Source: Nocardioides agri (GTDB lineage Bacteria; Actinomycetota; Actinomycetes; Propionibacteriales; Nocardioidaceae). From it: a DNA stretch of 64,000 bases. Location: contig NZ_JACEIC010000004.1 of assembly GCF_013778305.1 (NCBI RefSeq), positions 155,525 to 219,524 on the forward strand, written 5' to 3'. Of the stretch, positions 54,165-63,209 are shown in pieces. Position 1 is the stretch's first letter. Every line of letters starts with the position of its first letter. Both the position numbers and the translations under genes were made by a program. The notes below the pieces were generated by a model. It saw only the letters and a program-made list of their open reading frames with translations, did not search any database and was not told the origin of the DNA.

Positions 54165-55745
54165 TCACGCGGTCGGTTCGGGCTCCCGCTCGCGCCCCTC
54201 GAACTCGCCCTCGGACCGGGGCCGCGGCGGCACCACGGTGAGCTGGGTGACGCCCGCCTGGACCGGCAGCCGGACGACGACCGTCGTGCCGACGCCCTCC
54301 TCGGAGGTGAAGGCCACGCTGCCGGCGTGGCGGTCGATGATCGTCTGAGCGATCCGCACGCCCAGCCCGGTGCCGGCGATCTCGTTGGTGACCGCGTTGG
54401 AGGCGCGGAAGAAGCGGGTGCCGAGCCGGTCGAGCTCCCCCGACGGGATGCCGAGGCCACGGTCGGCGACGACGACCTCCGCCTGGCCCTCGTTCGCGGT
54501 GACGACGACGTCGACGACCCCGCCCTCGGAGCTGAACTTCACGGCGTTGGAGACGAGGTTGAGGACCGCGCGGTGGAGCACCGCGCGGTCCGCCAGCACC
54601 GGCACCGGGACCGTGGGGGTCCGCACGCCGATCCGGATCTCGCGCCGGGCTGCGGTGATCTTGACGTCCATCGCCACGTCGCGCACCAGGCCGGACAGGT
54701 CGACGGGCTCCATCTGGTGGTGGCTGCCCTCGGCGCGCTGGAGGGTGAGTAGGTCGTCGATGAGCAGCTTCAGCCGGGCCACGTTGCGGCGGGTCGCATC
54801 GAGCATCCGCTCGTGGCGCGGCTCCATCCGGCCCTCGAACTCCTCGGCCACCAGCTCGAGGTAGCCGCTGATCGTGGTGAGCGGCGTGCGCAGCTCGTGG
54901 GACACGTTGGCGACGAAGTCGTCCTTGGCGGTGTCGAGCGTGCGCAGCTCCCGCTGGATCCAGACCTCGACCGCACGGGCCCGGTCCTGCGCGTCGGCGA
55001 GGTCGTTGAGCGCGGTCGCGACGGCCCGGACCTCCTTGGGCCCGGTGGACTCGGCACGCACCTCCTGGTCGCCCCGGGCCATCCGCTGGACGGTCCTCTC
55101 CAGCGCGAGGATCGGGCTCGTCAGCTCCGCGTCGAGCCGGCGCCGGGACCGGGCGGCGAGCAGGCACGTCAGGACCGCGACCAGCACGACCGCGAGCGCG
55201 GTGGCGCGCAGCCGCAGGGAGACGTCGTCGCCAGCGGTGCGGACCCGGTCGTCGAAGACGCCGGTGACGGTCCGGTGGGCGTCGCGGATCTCCTCGAAGC
55301 CCGCCATCCCTGCCCGCACCTCGCCGGCCGTCGCGCCCGTGCCGCCTTCCGCGGCCATCCGCGGCTCGGCGTACTCGTCGATCCAGGCCCGGGCCGCCTC
55401 CTCCTGCCGGGCGACCGCGGCCGCGAGCGCCCGGTCGCCGCTGGCGAACTCGCGCACCTCGCGCTGGTGGGCGGCAAGACGCAGCGCCGCCTGCTCGTAG
55501 TCGTCGGCGTACGAACGGAGGCCCGTGCTCGTCCAGGTCTGCACCGCGGCCGACATCTCGGCGAGGTCCCGGTAGATCGCCTGGTTGGCGCCGGCCGCCG
55601 GCTCGAGGTCGTCGACGAGCGCGTGCACGGCGAGGGCCGAGATGACGACACCGGCGACGGCGACGAGCGCAATGAGCACACCGAGGACCCCGACCCGCGC
55701 GAGCACGGACGAGACGATGCGCCGCACCGGGCGACCAGTCACCAA
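54165..55745 (-). CDS. membrane histidine kinase with CHASE3-like sensor
   Basis: The 526-residue kinase has two transmembrane helices (about residues 15-42 and 183-200) flanking a helical extracytoplasmic region that resembles CHASE3. Then come a HAMP-like linker, a HisKA with NVSHELRTPLTTISGYLELV, and an ATPase domain with NLVSNAVKFSSEGG, DRGLGIPSGE and GTGLGVRIAQ. The gene lies downstream of a receiver-only regulator, its likely partner, 153 bases away. The pair sits between rho and rpmE. Signal unknown. Confidence 0.92.
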   Translation of the reverse strand: MVTGRPVRRIVSSVLARVGVLGVLIALVAVAGVVISALAVHALVDDLEPAAGANQAIYRDLAEMSAAVQTWTSTGLRSYADDYEQAALRLAAHQREVREFASGDRALAAAVARQEEAARAWIDEYAEPRMAAEGGTGATAGEVRAGMAGFEEIRDAHRTVTGVFDDRVRTAGDDVSLRLRATALAVVLVAVLTCLLAARSRRRLDAELTSPILALERTVQRMARGDQEVRAESTGPKEVRAVATALNDLADAQDRARAVEVWIQRELRTLDTAKDDFVANVSHELRTPLTTISGYLELVAEEFEGRMEPRHERMLDATRRNVARLKLLIDDLLTLQRAEGSHHQMEPVDLSGLVRDVAMDVKITAARREIRIGVRTPTVPVPVLADRAVLHRAVLNLVSNAVKFSSEGGVVDVVVTANEGQAEVVVADRGLGIPSGELDRLGTRFFRASNAVTNEIAGTGLGVRIAQTIIDRHAGSVAFTSEEGVGTTVVVRLPVQAGVTQLTVVPPRPRSEGEFEGREREPEPTA

Positions 55746-55898
55746 CTCAGCACACCCCCGTGCTCGCTGGGGGACGACAGTCCCACCGGCGCGCGAGCAC
55801 GCCCCTCCCGCCAGGAGGGTAGTGGCGCTCCTGCACCGGGACCTGTCGAACTTCCTCAGGACTGACGCAAGAACCGCCGCCGTCGTGAGGGGGCGGCG

Positions 55899-56270
55899 TC
55901 AGGTGGCGCGGCTGAGCAGCGCCTGGACGCGCGAGGCCAGCTCGCGGGGGCTGAACGGCTTGGTGATGTAGTCGTCGGCGCCGGAGTCGAACCCGGTCTC
56001 CACGTCGGACTCCTGGGCCCGAGCGGTCAGCAGGATCACCGGCAGGTCGGCCAGCGCCGGGTCGGCCCGGATCGCCCGGATCGCGTCCAGCCCGGAGACG
56101 CCGGGCATCATCACGTCGAGCACCGCGAGGTCGGGACGCTCGGCCTGGCAGGCGTCGATCGCCGCCGCGCCGTCCGCCACCGCCACCACGTCGTGCCCGA
56201 GGGTCGAGAGCTTGAACTCGACCAGCTCGCGGATGTCGACGTCGTCGTCCGCGACCAAGATCCGAGCCAC
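55899..56270 (-). CDS. receiver-only response regulator
   Basis: This 123-residue CheY-like protein contains only a receiver: the acidic DDD at residues 8-10, phospho-acceptor Asp52 in LAVLDVMMPG, the Thr of ILLTARAQ and the Lys of TKPFSPREL. No output domain follows. The open frame runs further upstream, but GTG at 56270 fits the family and has GGGAAGGGGAC ahead. It likely acts with the downstream kinase, though the output is unclear. Confidence 0.93.
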   Translation of the reverse strand: MARILVADDDVDIRELVEFKLSTLGHDVVAVADGAAAIDACQAERPDLAVLDVMMPGVSGLDAIRAIRADPALADLPVILLTARAQESDVETGFDSGADDYITKPFSPRELASRVQALLSRAT

Positions 56271-56342
56271 GCGGGTCCCCTTCCCTATCGCTGTGCGTTC
56301 GCAGCCTAGCCGCACGTCGACGCGGAGGACACGGACGGTCCC

Positions 56343-56375
56343 CCACGCCGGCGTGGTGTCCCGCCGGGAGGCGGG
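56343..56375 (-). terminator. double hairpin after rho
   Basis: CCCGCC (56360-56365) pairs with GGCGGG (56370-56375) and is followed in the direction of transcription by a perfect 14-bp palindrome, CCACGCCGGCGTGG at 56343-56356. It starts eight bases beyond the rho stop. Confidence 0.5.
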
Positions 56376-56382
56376 GCGATCG

Positions 56383-58296
56383 TCAGTCCTCGCGCCCCGA
56401 CACCGTCGGGGTCGTCTTCTGCACCTGCATCAGGAACTCGATGTTCGTCTGCGTCTTCCTCAGCCGCTCCAGCAGCAGCTCCAGCGACTGCTGGCTCTCC
56501 TGCGAGGACAGCACGCGGCGCAGCTTCCAGATGATCGCGAGCTCCTCCTGGCTCATCAGGAGCTCCTCGCGCCGGGTGCCGGACTGGACGGCGTCGATCG
56601 CCGGGAAGAGCCGCTTGTCGGCGAACTCCCGGCGCAGCCGGATCTCCATGTTCCCGGTGCCCTTGAACTCCTCGAAGATCACCTCGTCCATCTTCGAGCC
56701 GCTCTCCACGAGCGCGGTCGCCAGGATCGTCAGCGAACCGCCGCCCTCGATGTTGCGCGCGGCGCCGAAGAACTTCTTCGGCGGGTAGAGCGCAGCGGAG
56801 TCCACGCCGCCGGACAGGATCCGGCCGCTCGCCGGTGCGGCGAGGTTGTAGGCCCGGCCCAGCCGGGTGATGCCGTCGAGCAGCACCACCACGTCGTGAC
56901 CGAGCTCGACGAGACGCTTCGCCCGCTCGATCGCGAGCTCGGCGACCGTGGTGTGGTCGCTCGGCGGACGGTCGAACGTCGAGGAGATGACCTCGCCCTT
57001 CACGGACCGCTGGAAGTCGGTGACCTCCTCCGGGCGCTCGTCGACCAGCACCACCATGAGGTGGCACTCGGGGTTGTTGGTGGTGATCGACGTCGCGATC
57101 GACTGCAACACCATGGTCTTGCCGGCCTTGGCCGGGGACACGATCAGGCCGCGCTGGCCCTTGCCGATCGGTGCCGCGATGTCGATGACCCGGCCGATCA
57201 GGTTGTCCGGTCCGGTCTCGAGCCGCAGCCGCTCCGATGGGTAGAGCGGGGTCAGCTTGCTGAACTCCACGCGGTGCGACGCGGTCTCCGGGTCCGCCCC
57301 GTTGACGGCGTCGATGCGCACCATCGGGTTGAACTTCTCCTTGCGCTCCCCCTCGCGGGGCTGGCGCACCTGGCCGACGATCGCGTCACCACGGCGCAGC
57401 CCGAACTTGCGCACCATCGACAGCGACACGTAGACGTCGTCGGCGCTGGCGAGGTAGCCGCTGGTGCGCACGAACGCGTAGTTGTCGAGCACGTCGAGGA
57501 TGCCCGCCGCCGGCACCAGCACGTCGTCCTCGAGGATCGTCGTGTCCGGCTCGTTGCGCTGGCCCCCGGTGGCCCGGCCGGTGCGGTCGCGGTCCCGGCC
57601 CCGGCGGCGCCGGTTGCGGCGGCCGCCCTCGCCCTCGCCGTCGTCACCGTGGTCGGCGTCGTCGTGCTGGTCCTGCTGGCTCTGCTGCTGGCGCTCCTGC
57701 TGGCGGTCCTGCTGGCGGTCCTGCTGCTGGCCCTGCTGCTGGCTCTGCTGCCGCCGGCTCTGCTGGTTCTGCTGGCGGTCCTGCTGGCTCTGCTGCTGGC
57801 GCTCCTGCTGGTCCTGCTGGCGCTCCTGCTTGGGCTGGTCCTGCTTGGGCTGGTCCTGCTTGGGCTGGTCCTGCTTCTGCTGGCGGGTGCGCTCGCGCTG
57901 GCGCTCCTGCTTCGGCTGCTCCTGCTTCGGCTGCTCCTGCTGGGGGCGCTCCTGCTGCGGGCGCTCCCGCTCCGGGCGCTCCCGCTCGGTGCGCTCGGGG
58001 CGCTCGGGGCGCTCGGCGCGCTGCTCGGTCTGCTCGGGCTGCCGGTCCGCCGGCTTCTCGGCCGGCTTCTCGGCGGGCTTCTCGGCCGGCCGCTGGCCGC
58101 CGCTCTGATGGGCCTTGATCGCCTCGACGAGCTGGGCCTTCTTCATCGAGCCCGCTCCGGCGATGCCCAGGCCCGCCGCCATCGACTTCAGGTCCGCGAG
58201 CAGCATGGTGTTGAGGCCGCCGCCCCGCTTCCTGCCGGGCTTCTCCTCGGCGCCGCCCGAACCGGGCTCAGCGGTGGTCTCGATGGTCTCCGTCAC
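56383..58296 (-). CDS. rho: transcription termination factor Rho with Gln-rich insert
   Basis: The 637-residue hexameric helicase ends RNA synthesis. Residues about 27-63 form the SAP-like Rho N domain (MLLADLKSMAAGLG). Residues about 66-245 are low complexity: PAEK repeats, then about 95 residues very rich in Gln, Arg and Asp, then an RRNRRRRGR basic patch. The RNA-binding domain starts near 250, and the ATPase has SPAKAGKTMVLQ, then VLLDGITRLGRAYN, ending in the Q-loop/R-loop region. Actinobacterial Rho often carries a long basic insert; the Gln richness here stands out. GTG start with GGAAGGA. Confidence 0.96.
   Translation of the reverse strand: MTETIETTAEPGSGGAEEKPGRKRGGGLNTMLLADLKSMAAGLGIAGAGSMKKAQLVEAIKAHQSGGQRPAEKPAEKPAEKPADRQPEQTEQRAERPERPERTERERPERERPQQERPQQEQPKQEQPKQERQRERTRQQKQDQPKQDQPKQDQPKQERQQDQQERQQQSQQDRQQNQQSRRQQSQQQGQQQDRQQDRQQERQQQSQQDQHDDADHGDDGEGEGGRRNRRRRGRDRDRTGRATGGQRNEPDTTILEDDVLVPAAGILDVLDNYAFVRTSGYLASADDVYVSLSMVRKFGLRRGDAIVGQVRQPREGERKEKFNPMVRIDAVNGADPETASHRVEFSKLTPLYPSERLRLETGPDNLIGRVIDIAAPIGKGQRGLIVSPAKAGKTMVLQSIATSITTNNPECHLMVVLVDERPEEVTDFQRSVKGEVISSTFDRPPSDHTTVAELAIERAKRLVELGHDVVVLLDGITRLGRAYNLAAPASGRILSGGVDSAALYPPKKFFGAARNIEGGGSLTILATALVESGSKMDEVIFEEFKGTGNMEIRLRREFADKRLFPAIDAVQSGTRREELLMSQEELAIIWKLRRVLSSQESQQSLELLLERLRKTQTNIEFLMQVQKTTPTVSGRED
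57562..58101 (-). repeat. coding low-complexity repeats in rho
   Basis: The insert of Rho is encoded by tandem simple repeats: three perfect copies of a 15-base unit CTGCTTGGGCTGGTC (plus strand) at 57826-57870, runs based on CTGCTGG around 57660-57800, and three PAEK-coding units near 58060-58090. All keep the reading frame. They give long false open frames on the other strand. Confidence 0.85.
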
Positions 58297-58520
58297 GTGA
58301 GGTCCTTCCCACGTATCACTGCCGACCGGCCACGGGCCGACGGCGTCTGGTCACTGTTCTCGTCCGCCGGGGGAACCACGGACACGCGACGCTGTCGCGT
58401 CCGGACGAGAGGGAGAGTGCGCCAAGAGTGTGGCGCGCAGCCAAGATACACCCGGCCACGCCGTACGGGCGGAGCCGGGCGGATCAGGTCCGAATTTACT
58501 TCCCGCGGCCGGCCCGGCGG
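58297..58520 (-). promoter_or_regulatory. rho leader with nested inverted repeats
   Basis: The 224 bases between thrB and rho contain no gene. TCTCGTCCG (58358-58366) pairs with CGGACGAGA (58402-58410), enclosing the smaller hairpin ACGCGAC-GCT-GTCGCGT (58384-58400). Rho genes are commonly autoregulated through their leaders, so this structure is a candidate attenuator. I see no clear promoter by eye. Confidence 0.4.
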
Positions 58521-59423
58521 TCAGTCGACGACCGCGCCGCGGGGGTCGATCGTGAGGTGGTGCGCCGCCCAGCCGTCGGGGCACCGGCGGAGCAGGGCGG
58601 CCGCGGCCGACCCGTCCACGAAGGCCAGCACCGTCGGACCCGCACCCGAGACGATCGCGGGCACGCCGTCGGCGCGCAGCGCATCGACCAGGACCAAGGA
58701 CTCCGGCATCGCGGGCCGGCGGTAGTCCTGGTGCAGGTAGTCGCGGGTCGCGCGCAGCAGGTGCTCGGGACGGCCGGCGAGCGCGGCGACGAGCAGGGCC
58801 GCCCGGCCCGCGTCGGCCGCGGCATCCGCGTGCGGGACCTGGGCGGGCAGCAGCCTGCGGGCGACCGCGGTCGCCACCGGGGTCGGCGGCACGAAGAGCA
58901 CCGCCTCGACCCGCGGGTCGACCGGCGAGCTCACGGAGTAGAACTCGCCGTCGTCGTCGCGGCCGGAGATCGTGAAGCCGCCGAACAGCGCGGGCGCGAC
59001 GTTGTCGGGGTGGCCCTCGATCCGCGCGGCGAGACGGAAGAGCGCGTCGTCGTCGGCGAGCAGCCGCCCCCCGGCGACCAGACCCCGCGCCAGCACGACC
59101 CCGCCGACGATCGCCGCCGACGAGGAGCCGAGCCCGCGGGCGTGCGGCACGAGGTTCGCGCACGACAGCCGCAGCCCCGGCGGCCGGGCACCCATCAGGT
59201 CGAACGCCGCGTGCATCGAGCGCACGACGAGGTGCGACTCGTCCCGGGGCACGTCCTCGGCCCCGGCGCCCGCGACCTCGACGACGAGGCCGCTCTCGAC
59301 GACCTCCGCGGTGAGCTCGTCGCGCAGCGACAGCGCCAGGCCGAGCGAGTCGAAGCCGGGGCCGAGGTTCGCGGACGTCGCGGGGACGGAGACCCGCACC
59401 GGGCCGTCGACGAAGGTGCTCAT
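58521..59423 (-). CDS. thrB: homoserine kinase
   Basis: This 300-residue GHMP kinase phosphorylates homoserine. The signature PHARGLGSSSAAIVGGVV is the ATP loop; VSVPATSANLGPGFDSLG is at the N-terminus and IVSGAGPTVLAF near the end is the third GHMP motif. The ATG overlaps the thrC stop by four bases. It is the last gene of the lysine/threonine block before rho. Confidence 0.96.
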   Translation of the reverse strand: MSTFVDGPVRVSVPATSANLGPGFDSLGLALSLRDELTAEVVESGLVVEVAGAGAEDVPRDESHLVVRSMHAAFDLMGARPPGLRLSCANLVPHARGLGSSSAAIVGGVVLARGLVAGGRLLADDDALFRLAARIEGHPDNVAPALFGGFTISGRDDDGEFYSVSSPVDPRVEAVLFVPPTPVATAVARRLLPAQVPHADAAADAGRAALLVAALAGRPEHLLRATRDYLHQDYRRPAMPESLVLVDALRADGVPAIVSGAGPTVLAFVDGSAAAALLRRCPDGWAAHHLTIDPRGAVVD

Positions 59424-60523
59424 GCCAGGCCGGCGGCCGCCGCCGCCGCGGACACGTCGGCGTCCACCACGGTGTCGACGATCGTGCCGCCACTCTCGGC
59501 GAAGCCCTCGAGCGCGGTCGCGGTGTCCTTGAGGCCGTGACCGGTCACGGTGATCGCGACGGTGCTGCCGCGGTAGGACTCCCCGCCGGCGAGCTCCTGG
59601 AGCAGACCGGCGATCCCGGCGGCCGAGGCCGGCTCGACGAAGACGCCGTCGCGGGCGGCGAGCTCGCGCTGCGCGGCGAGGATCTGCCCGTCGCTGACGG
59701 CCGCGAACCGGCCGCCGGACTCGTCGCGGGCGGCCTCGGCGAGCTTCCACGACGCCGGGTTGCCGATCCGGATCGCGGTCGCCCGGGTCTCCGGGTCGGG
59801 GAACGGCTCACCGGTCACGAGCGGCGCCGCGCCCTCGGCCTGGAACCCGCGGATGACCGGCTTCCTGGTGGCCAGCCCCCAGTCGGCGTACTGGCTGTAG
59901 CCGAGCCAGTACGCCGAGATGTTGCCGGCGTTGCCGACCGGGAGCAGGTGGTAGTCGGGGGCGTCGCCGAGGAAGTCGACGATCTCGAACGCGGCAGTCT
60001 TCTGTCCCTCGAGGCGCACCGGATTGACCGAGTTGACCAGCGCGACCGGGTAGTCCCAGGCCAGCCCCTTGGCGAGCGCGAGACAGTCGTCGAAGTTGCC
60101 GCGCACCATGATCACCTGGCCGCCGTGCATGATCGCCTGGGCCATCTTGCCGGCGGCGATCTTGCCCTCGGGCACGAGCACCAGCGGCTTGAGCCCGGCC
60201 TTCGCGGCGTACGCCGCCATCGAGGCCGAGGTGTTGCCGGTCGACGCACAGACCACCGCCCGGGCGCCCTCGTGCTTCGCGACCGAGATGGCGGCCGCCA
60301 TGCCCCGGTCCTTGAAGGAGCCGGTCGGGTTGTTGCCCTCGACCTTGAGCCAGACCTCGGCCCCGGTCAGCCCGGAGAGCCACTCGGAGAACACCAGCGG
60401 GGTGCCACCCTCGCGGAGCGTGACCGCGACCGTGCCCTCGGGGATCTGGAGGAGCGGGCGGTACTCGTCGATGACGCCCCGCCACTGCCGCGTCGGGGTG
60501 AACCCCCGCGGGTCGACGCTCAC
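59420..60523 (-). CDS. thrC: threonine synthase
   Basis: The 367-residue PLP enzyme makes threonine from phosphohomoserine. PLP Lys lies in NPTGSFKDRGMAAAI, the phosphate loop in LLPVGNAGNISAYW, and the VVCASTGNTSASMAAYAA segment is typical of the short threonine synthases. GTG start, overlapping the hom stop by four bases (GTGA), with overlap to thrB at the other end, so the three are coupled. Confidence 0.96.
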   Translation of the reverse strand: MSVDPRGFTPTRQWRGVIDEYRPLLQIPEGTVAVTLREGGTPLVFSEWLSGLTGAEVWLKVEGNNPTGSFKDRGMAAAISVAKHEGARAVVCASTGNTSASMAAYAAKAGLKPLVLVPEGKIAAGKMAQAIMHGGQVIMVRGNFDDCLALAKGLAWDYPVALVNSVNPVRLEGQKTAAFEIVDFLGDAPDYHLLPVGNAGNISAYWLGYSQYADWGLATRKPVIRGFQAEGAAPLVTGEPFPDPETRATAIRIGNPASWKLAEAARDESGGRFAAVSDGQILAAQRELAARDGVFVEPASAAGIAGLLQELAGGESYRGSTVAITVTGHGLKDTATALEGFAESGGTIVDTVVDADVSAAAAAAGLA

Positions 60524-61815
60524 TCCGCCATCCCCTCGACGCGCATCACCGACGTGACCTCGCGGACGATCTCCATCCCCCGGAGCATCTCCACCGTGGC
60601 GGCGAGCTGCGCGTCGGTCGCCTCGTGGGAGACCACGACGAGCTGGGCGTCGGCGTCGCGTCCCTCCTGGCGCACGGTCTGGATCGAGACGCCGTGCTCG
60701 GCGAACGCCATGGCGACCGCGGCGAGCACGCCGGCGCGGTCGTCGACGTCGATCGCGACGTGGTAGCGGGTGACGGTCTCGCCCATCGGCAGCACCGTCC
60801 GGTCGGCGTACGCCGACTCGCCCGCGCCCCGGGTCCCGACCCGGTGGTTGCGGGCGACCGTCACCAGGTCGCCGAGGACGGCCGACGCGGTGGGCGCGCC
60901 ACCCGCGCCGGGGCCGTAGAACATCAGCTGCCCGGCGGCCTCGGACTCGACGAAGACCGCGTTGTAGGCCTCGCGCACCGAGGCGAGCGGGTGGGTGGCG
61001 GGGATCATCGCCGGGTGCACCCGGACGGCGACGGCGTCGTCCTTGAGCTCGCAGATCGCCAGCAGCTTGACCACGCTGCCCATCTCGCGGGCGGAGGCGA
61101 CGTCGGCGGCGGTGACCTCCGAGATGCCCTCGCGGTGCACGTCGGCGGCGGTGACCCGGGAGTGGAAGGCGAGCGACGCGAGGATCGCGGCCTTCGCGGC
61201 GGCGTCGAAGCCCTCGACGTCGGCGGTCGGGTCGGCCTCGGCGTACCCGAGCTCCTGGGCCTCCTCGAGCGCCTCGGCGAAGCCAGCGCCGGAGGTGTCC
61301 ATCTTGTCGAGGATGAAGTTCGTGGTGCCGTTGACGATGCCGAGCACCCGGGTCACCCGGTCGCCGGCGAGCGACTCGCGCAGCGGCCGGACGATCGGGA
61401 TGGCGCCGGCGACGGCGGCCTCGAAGTAGAGGTCGCGGCCGTGCTTCTCGGCCGCCTCGAACAGGGTGGCGCCGTCCTCGGCGAGCAGCGCCTTGTTGGC
61501 GGTCACGACCGACTTGCCGGCCTCGAGGGCGGCCAGGATCAGGGAGCGGGCCGGCTCGATGCCGCCGATGACCTCGATGACGAGGTCGACGTCGTCGCGC
61601 GTGACGAGGCCGGTCGCGTCGGTGGTGAGCAGCCCCTCGGGGACCTCGACCTCGCGCGGCGCGTCGAGCCGTCGGACGGCGACGCCGGCCAGCTCGACCG
61701 GCGCGCCCACCCGGGCCGCGAGGTCACCGGCCTGCTCGTCGAGCAGTCGCACCACCTGGGACCCGACCGAGCCGCACCCCAGCACCGCCACCTTGAGCGG
61801 CTTGTCGCTCTCCAC
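60520..61815 (-). CDS. hom: homoserine dehydrogenase
   Basis: The 431-residue enzyme reduces aspartate semialdehyde to homoserine. NAD(P) loop: VAVLGCGSVGSQVVRLL. The catalytic region has GILNGTTN-like VLGIVNGTTNFILDKM and the ELGYAEADPTADVEGFDAA motif. Residues from about 350 form an ACT domain (RYHVAIDVDDRAGVLAAVAM), through which threonine gives feedback control. GTG start shares one base with the lysA stop. Confidence 0.97.
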   Translation of the reverse strand: MESDKPLKVAVLGCGSVGSQVVRLLDEQAGDLAARVGAPVELAGVAVRRLDAPREVEVPEGLLTTDATGLVTRDDVDLVIEVIGGIEPARSLILAALEAGKSVVTANKALLAEDGATLFEAAEKHGRDLYFEAAVAGAIPIVRPLRESLAGDRVTRVLGIVNGTTNFILDKMDTSGAGFAEALEEAQELGYAEADPTADVEGFDAAAKAAILASLAFHSRVTAADVHREGISEVTAADVASAREMGSVVKLLAICELKDDAVAVRVHPAMIPATHPLASVREAYNAVFVESEAAGQLMFYGPGAGGAPTASAVLGDLVTVARNHRVGTRGAGESAYADRTVLPMGETVTRYHVAIDVDDRAGVLAAVAMAFAEHGVSIQTVRQEGRDADAQLVVVSHEATDAQLAATVEMLRGMEIVREVTSVMRVEGMAE

Positions 61816-63209
61816 TACTGATCACCCATGTCCGTCGCCAACAGGTCGTCCTCAGTCTCCCGTCGGACGACGACGCGCGCGACCCCGTCCCGCACAGCGA
61901 CCACCGGCGGCCGCAGGGCGTGGTTGTAGTTGGAGGCCATCGACCGGCAGTAGGCGCCGGTGCCGGGCACCGCCACGAGGTCGCCGGGCCGGACGTCGCC
62001 GGGCAGGAACTCGTCCTTGACCACGATGTCGCCGGCCTCGCAGTGCTTGCCGACCACCCTCGACAGCACCGGCGGCGCGGCCGAGGCGCGCGAGGCGAGC
62101 GTGGCGGAGTAGTCGGCGTCGTAGAGCGCGGTGCGGATGTTGTCGCTCATCCCGCCGTCGACGCTGACGTAGGTGCGCACCGCTCCCCCGTCGAGCTGCA
62201 CCTCCTTGACCGTGCCGACCGTGTAGACGGTGCACATCGCGGGGCCGACGATCGCGCGGCCGGGCTCGATCGAGAGCCGCGGCTCGGGGATGCCCAGCGC
62301 CCGGCACTCGTGCTCGACGATCTTGCTCATCTCGGTCGCGAGCTGCGCGGGGTCGGCCGGGTCGTCCTGGGTCGTGTACGCGATCCCGAAGCCGCCGCCG
62401 AGGTCCATCTCGGGCAGCGTCACGCCGAGCTCGTCGGAGATCCGGGCGTGCAGGGCGAGCACCCGCCGGGCCGCGACCTCGAAGCCGGACGAGTCGAAGA
62501 TCTGGCTGCCGATGTGGGAGTGCAGGCCGAGCAGCTCGAGGTTCGGGGCGGCGAGCACCCGGCGTACGGCCTCGAAGGCCTGGCCGTTGGTGATCGAGAA
62601 GCCGAACTTCTGGTCCTCGTGCGCGGTGGCGATGTACTCGTGCGTGTGCGCCTCGACGCCGGCGGTGACGCGGACCATCACCCGCGCGGCCAGGCCCTCG
62701 CCCGCGATCGACGCGAGCCGCTCGATCTCGTCGAACGAGTCGACGATGATCCGGCCGACGCCGACCGAGACGGCGCGGCGGAGCTCCATGAGGCTCTTGT
62801 TGTTGCCGTGGTAGCCGATCCGGGCCGGGTCGAAGCCGGCCCGCAGCGCGACCGTGAGCTCGCCGTTGGAGCAGACGTCGAGGTTGAGCCCCTCCTCCTG
62901 CACCCACCCGGCGACCGCGGTGCAGAGGAACGCCTTGCCGGCGTAGAAGACGTCGTACGCCGCGAACGCGTCGCGGAAGGCACGAGCCCGCGAGCGGAAG
63001 TCGGCCTCGTCGAGCACGTAGGCGGGCGTGTTGACGTTCGCGACCAGGTCGGGCAGCGACAGCCCGCCGACGTGCAGCTCGCCGTCGACCTTCTGCGCGG
63101 TCTGCGACCACAGGTGCGGGACCAGCGCGTTGGGGTCCGCGGGCTCGCGCAGCCACGCCGGGCCGCGCAGCGCTCCGGGCGCGTGCGCCCAGCCTGCCTC
63201 GTGGGACAT
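61815..63209 (-). CDS. lysA: diaminopimelate decarboxylase
   Basis: The 464-residue PLP enzyme makes lysine from meso-diaminopimelate. PLP Lys is in YDVFYAGKAFLCTAVA; the fold III barrel continues with HGNNKSLMELRRAV, LLGLHSHIGSQIFD and EMDLGGGFGIAYT, and the C-terminal CESGD-like region reads KHCEAGDIVV. Starts directly after the argS stop with no gap. Together with hom-thrC-thrB it forms the aspartate-family block. Confidence 0.97.
   Translation of the reverse strand: MSHEAGWAHAPGALRGPAWLREPADPNALVPHLWSQTAQKVDGELHVGGLSLPDLVANVNTPAYVLDEADFRSRARAFRDAFAAYDVFYAGKAFLCTAVAGWVQEEGLNLDVCSNGELTVALRAGFDPARIGYHGNNKSLMELRRAVSVGVGRIIVDSFDEIERLASIAGEGLAARVMVRVTAGVEAHTHEYIATAHEDQKFGFSITNGQAFEAVRRVLAAPNLELLGLHSHIGSQIFDSSGFEVAARRVLALHARISDELGVTLPEMDLGGGFGIAYTTQDDPADPAQLATEMSKIVEHECRALGIPEPRLSIEPGRAIVGPAMCTVYTVGTVKEVQLDGGAVRTYVSVDGGMSDNIRTALYDADYSATLASRASAAPPVLSRVVGKHCEAGDIVVKDEFLPGDVRPGDLVAVPGTGAYCRSMASNYNHALRPPVVAVRDGVARVVVRRETEDDLLATDMGDQ

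Noticed and set aside
57660..57870. Tandem repeats as a possible CRISPR-like array
   Set aside because: Units are short, contiguous, in frame with rho and lack spacers; they encode the low-complexity insert.
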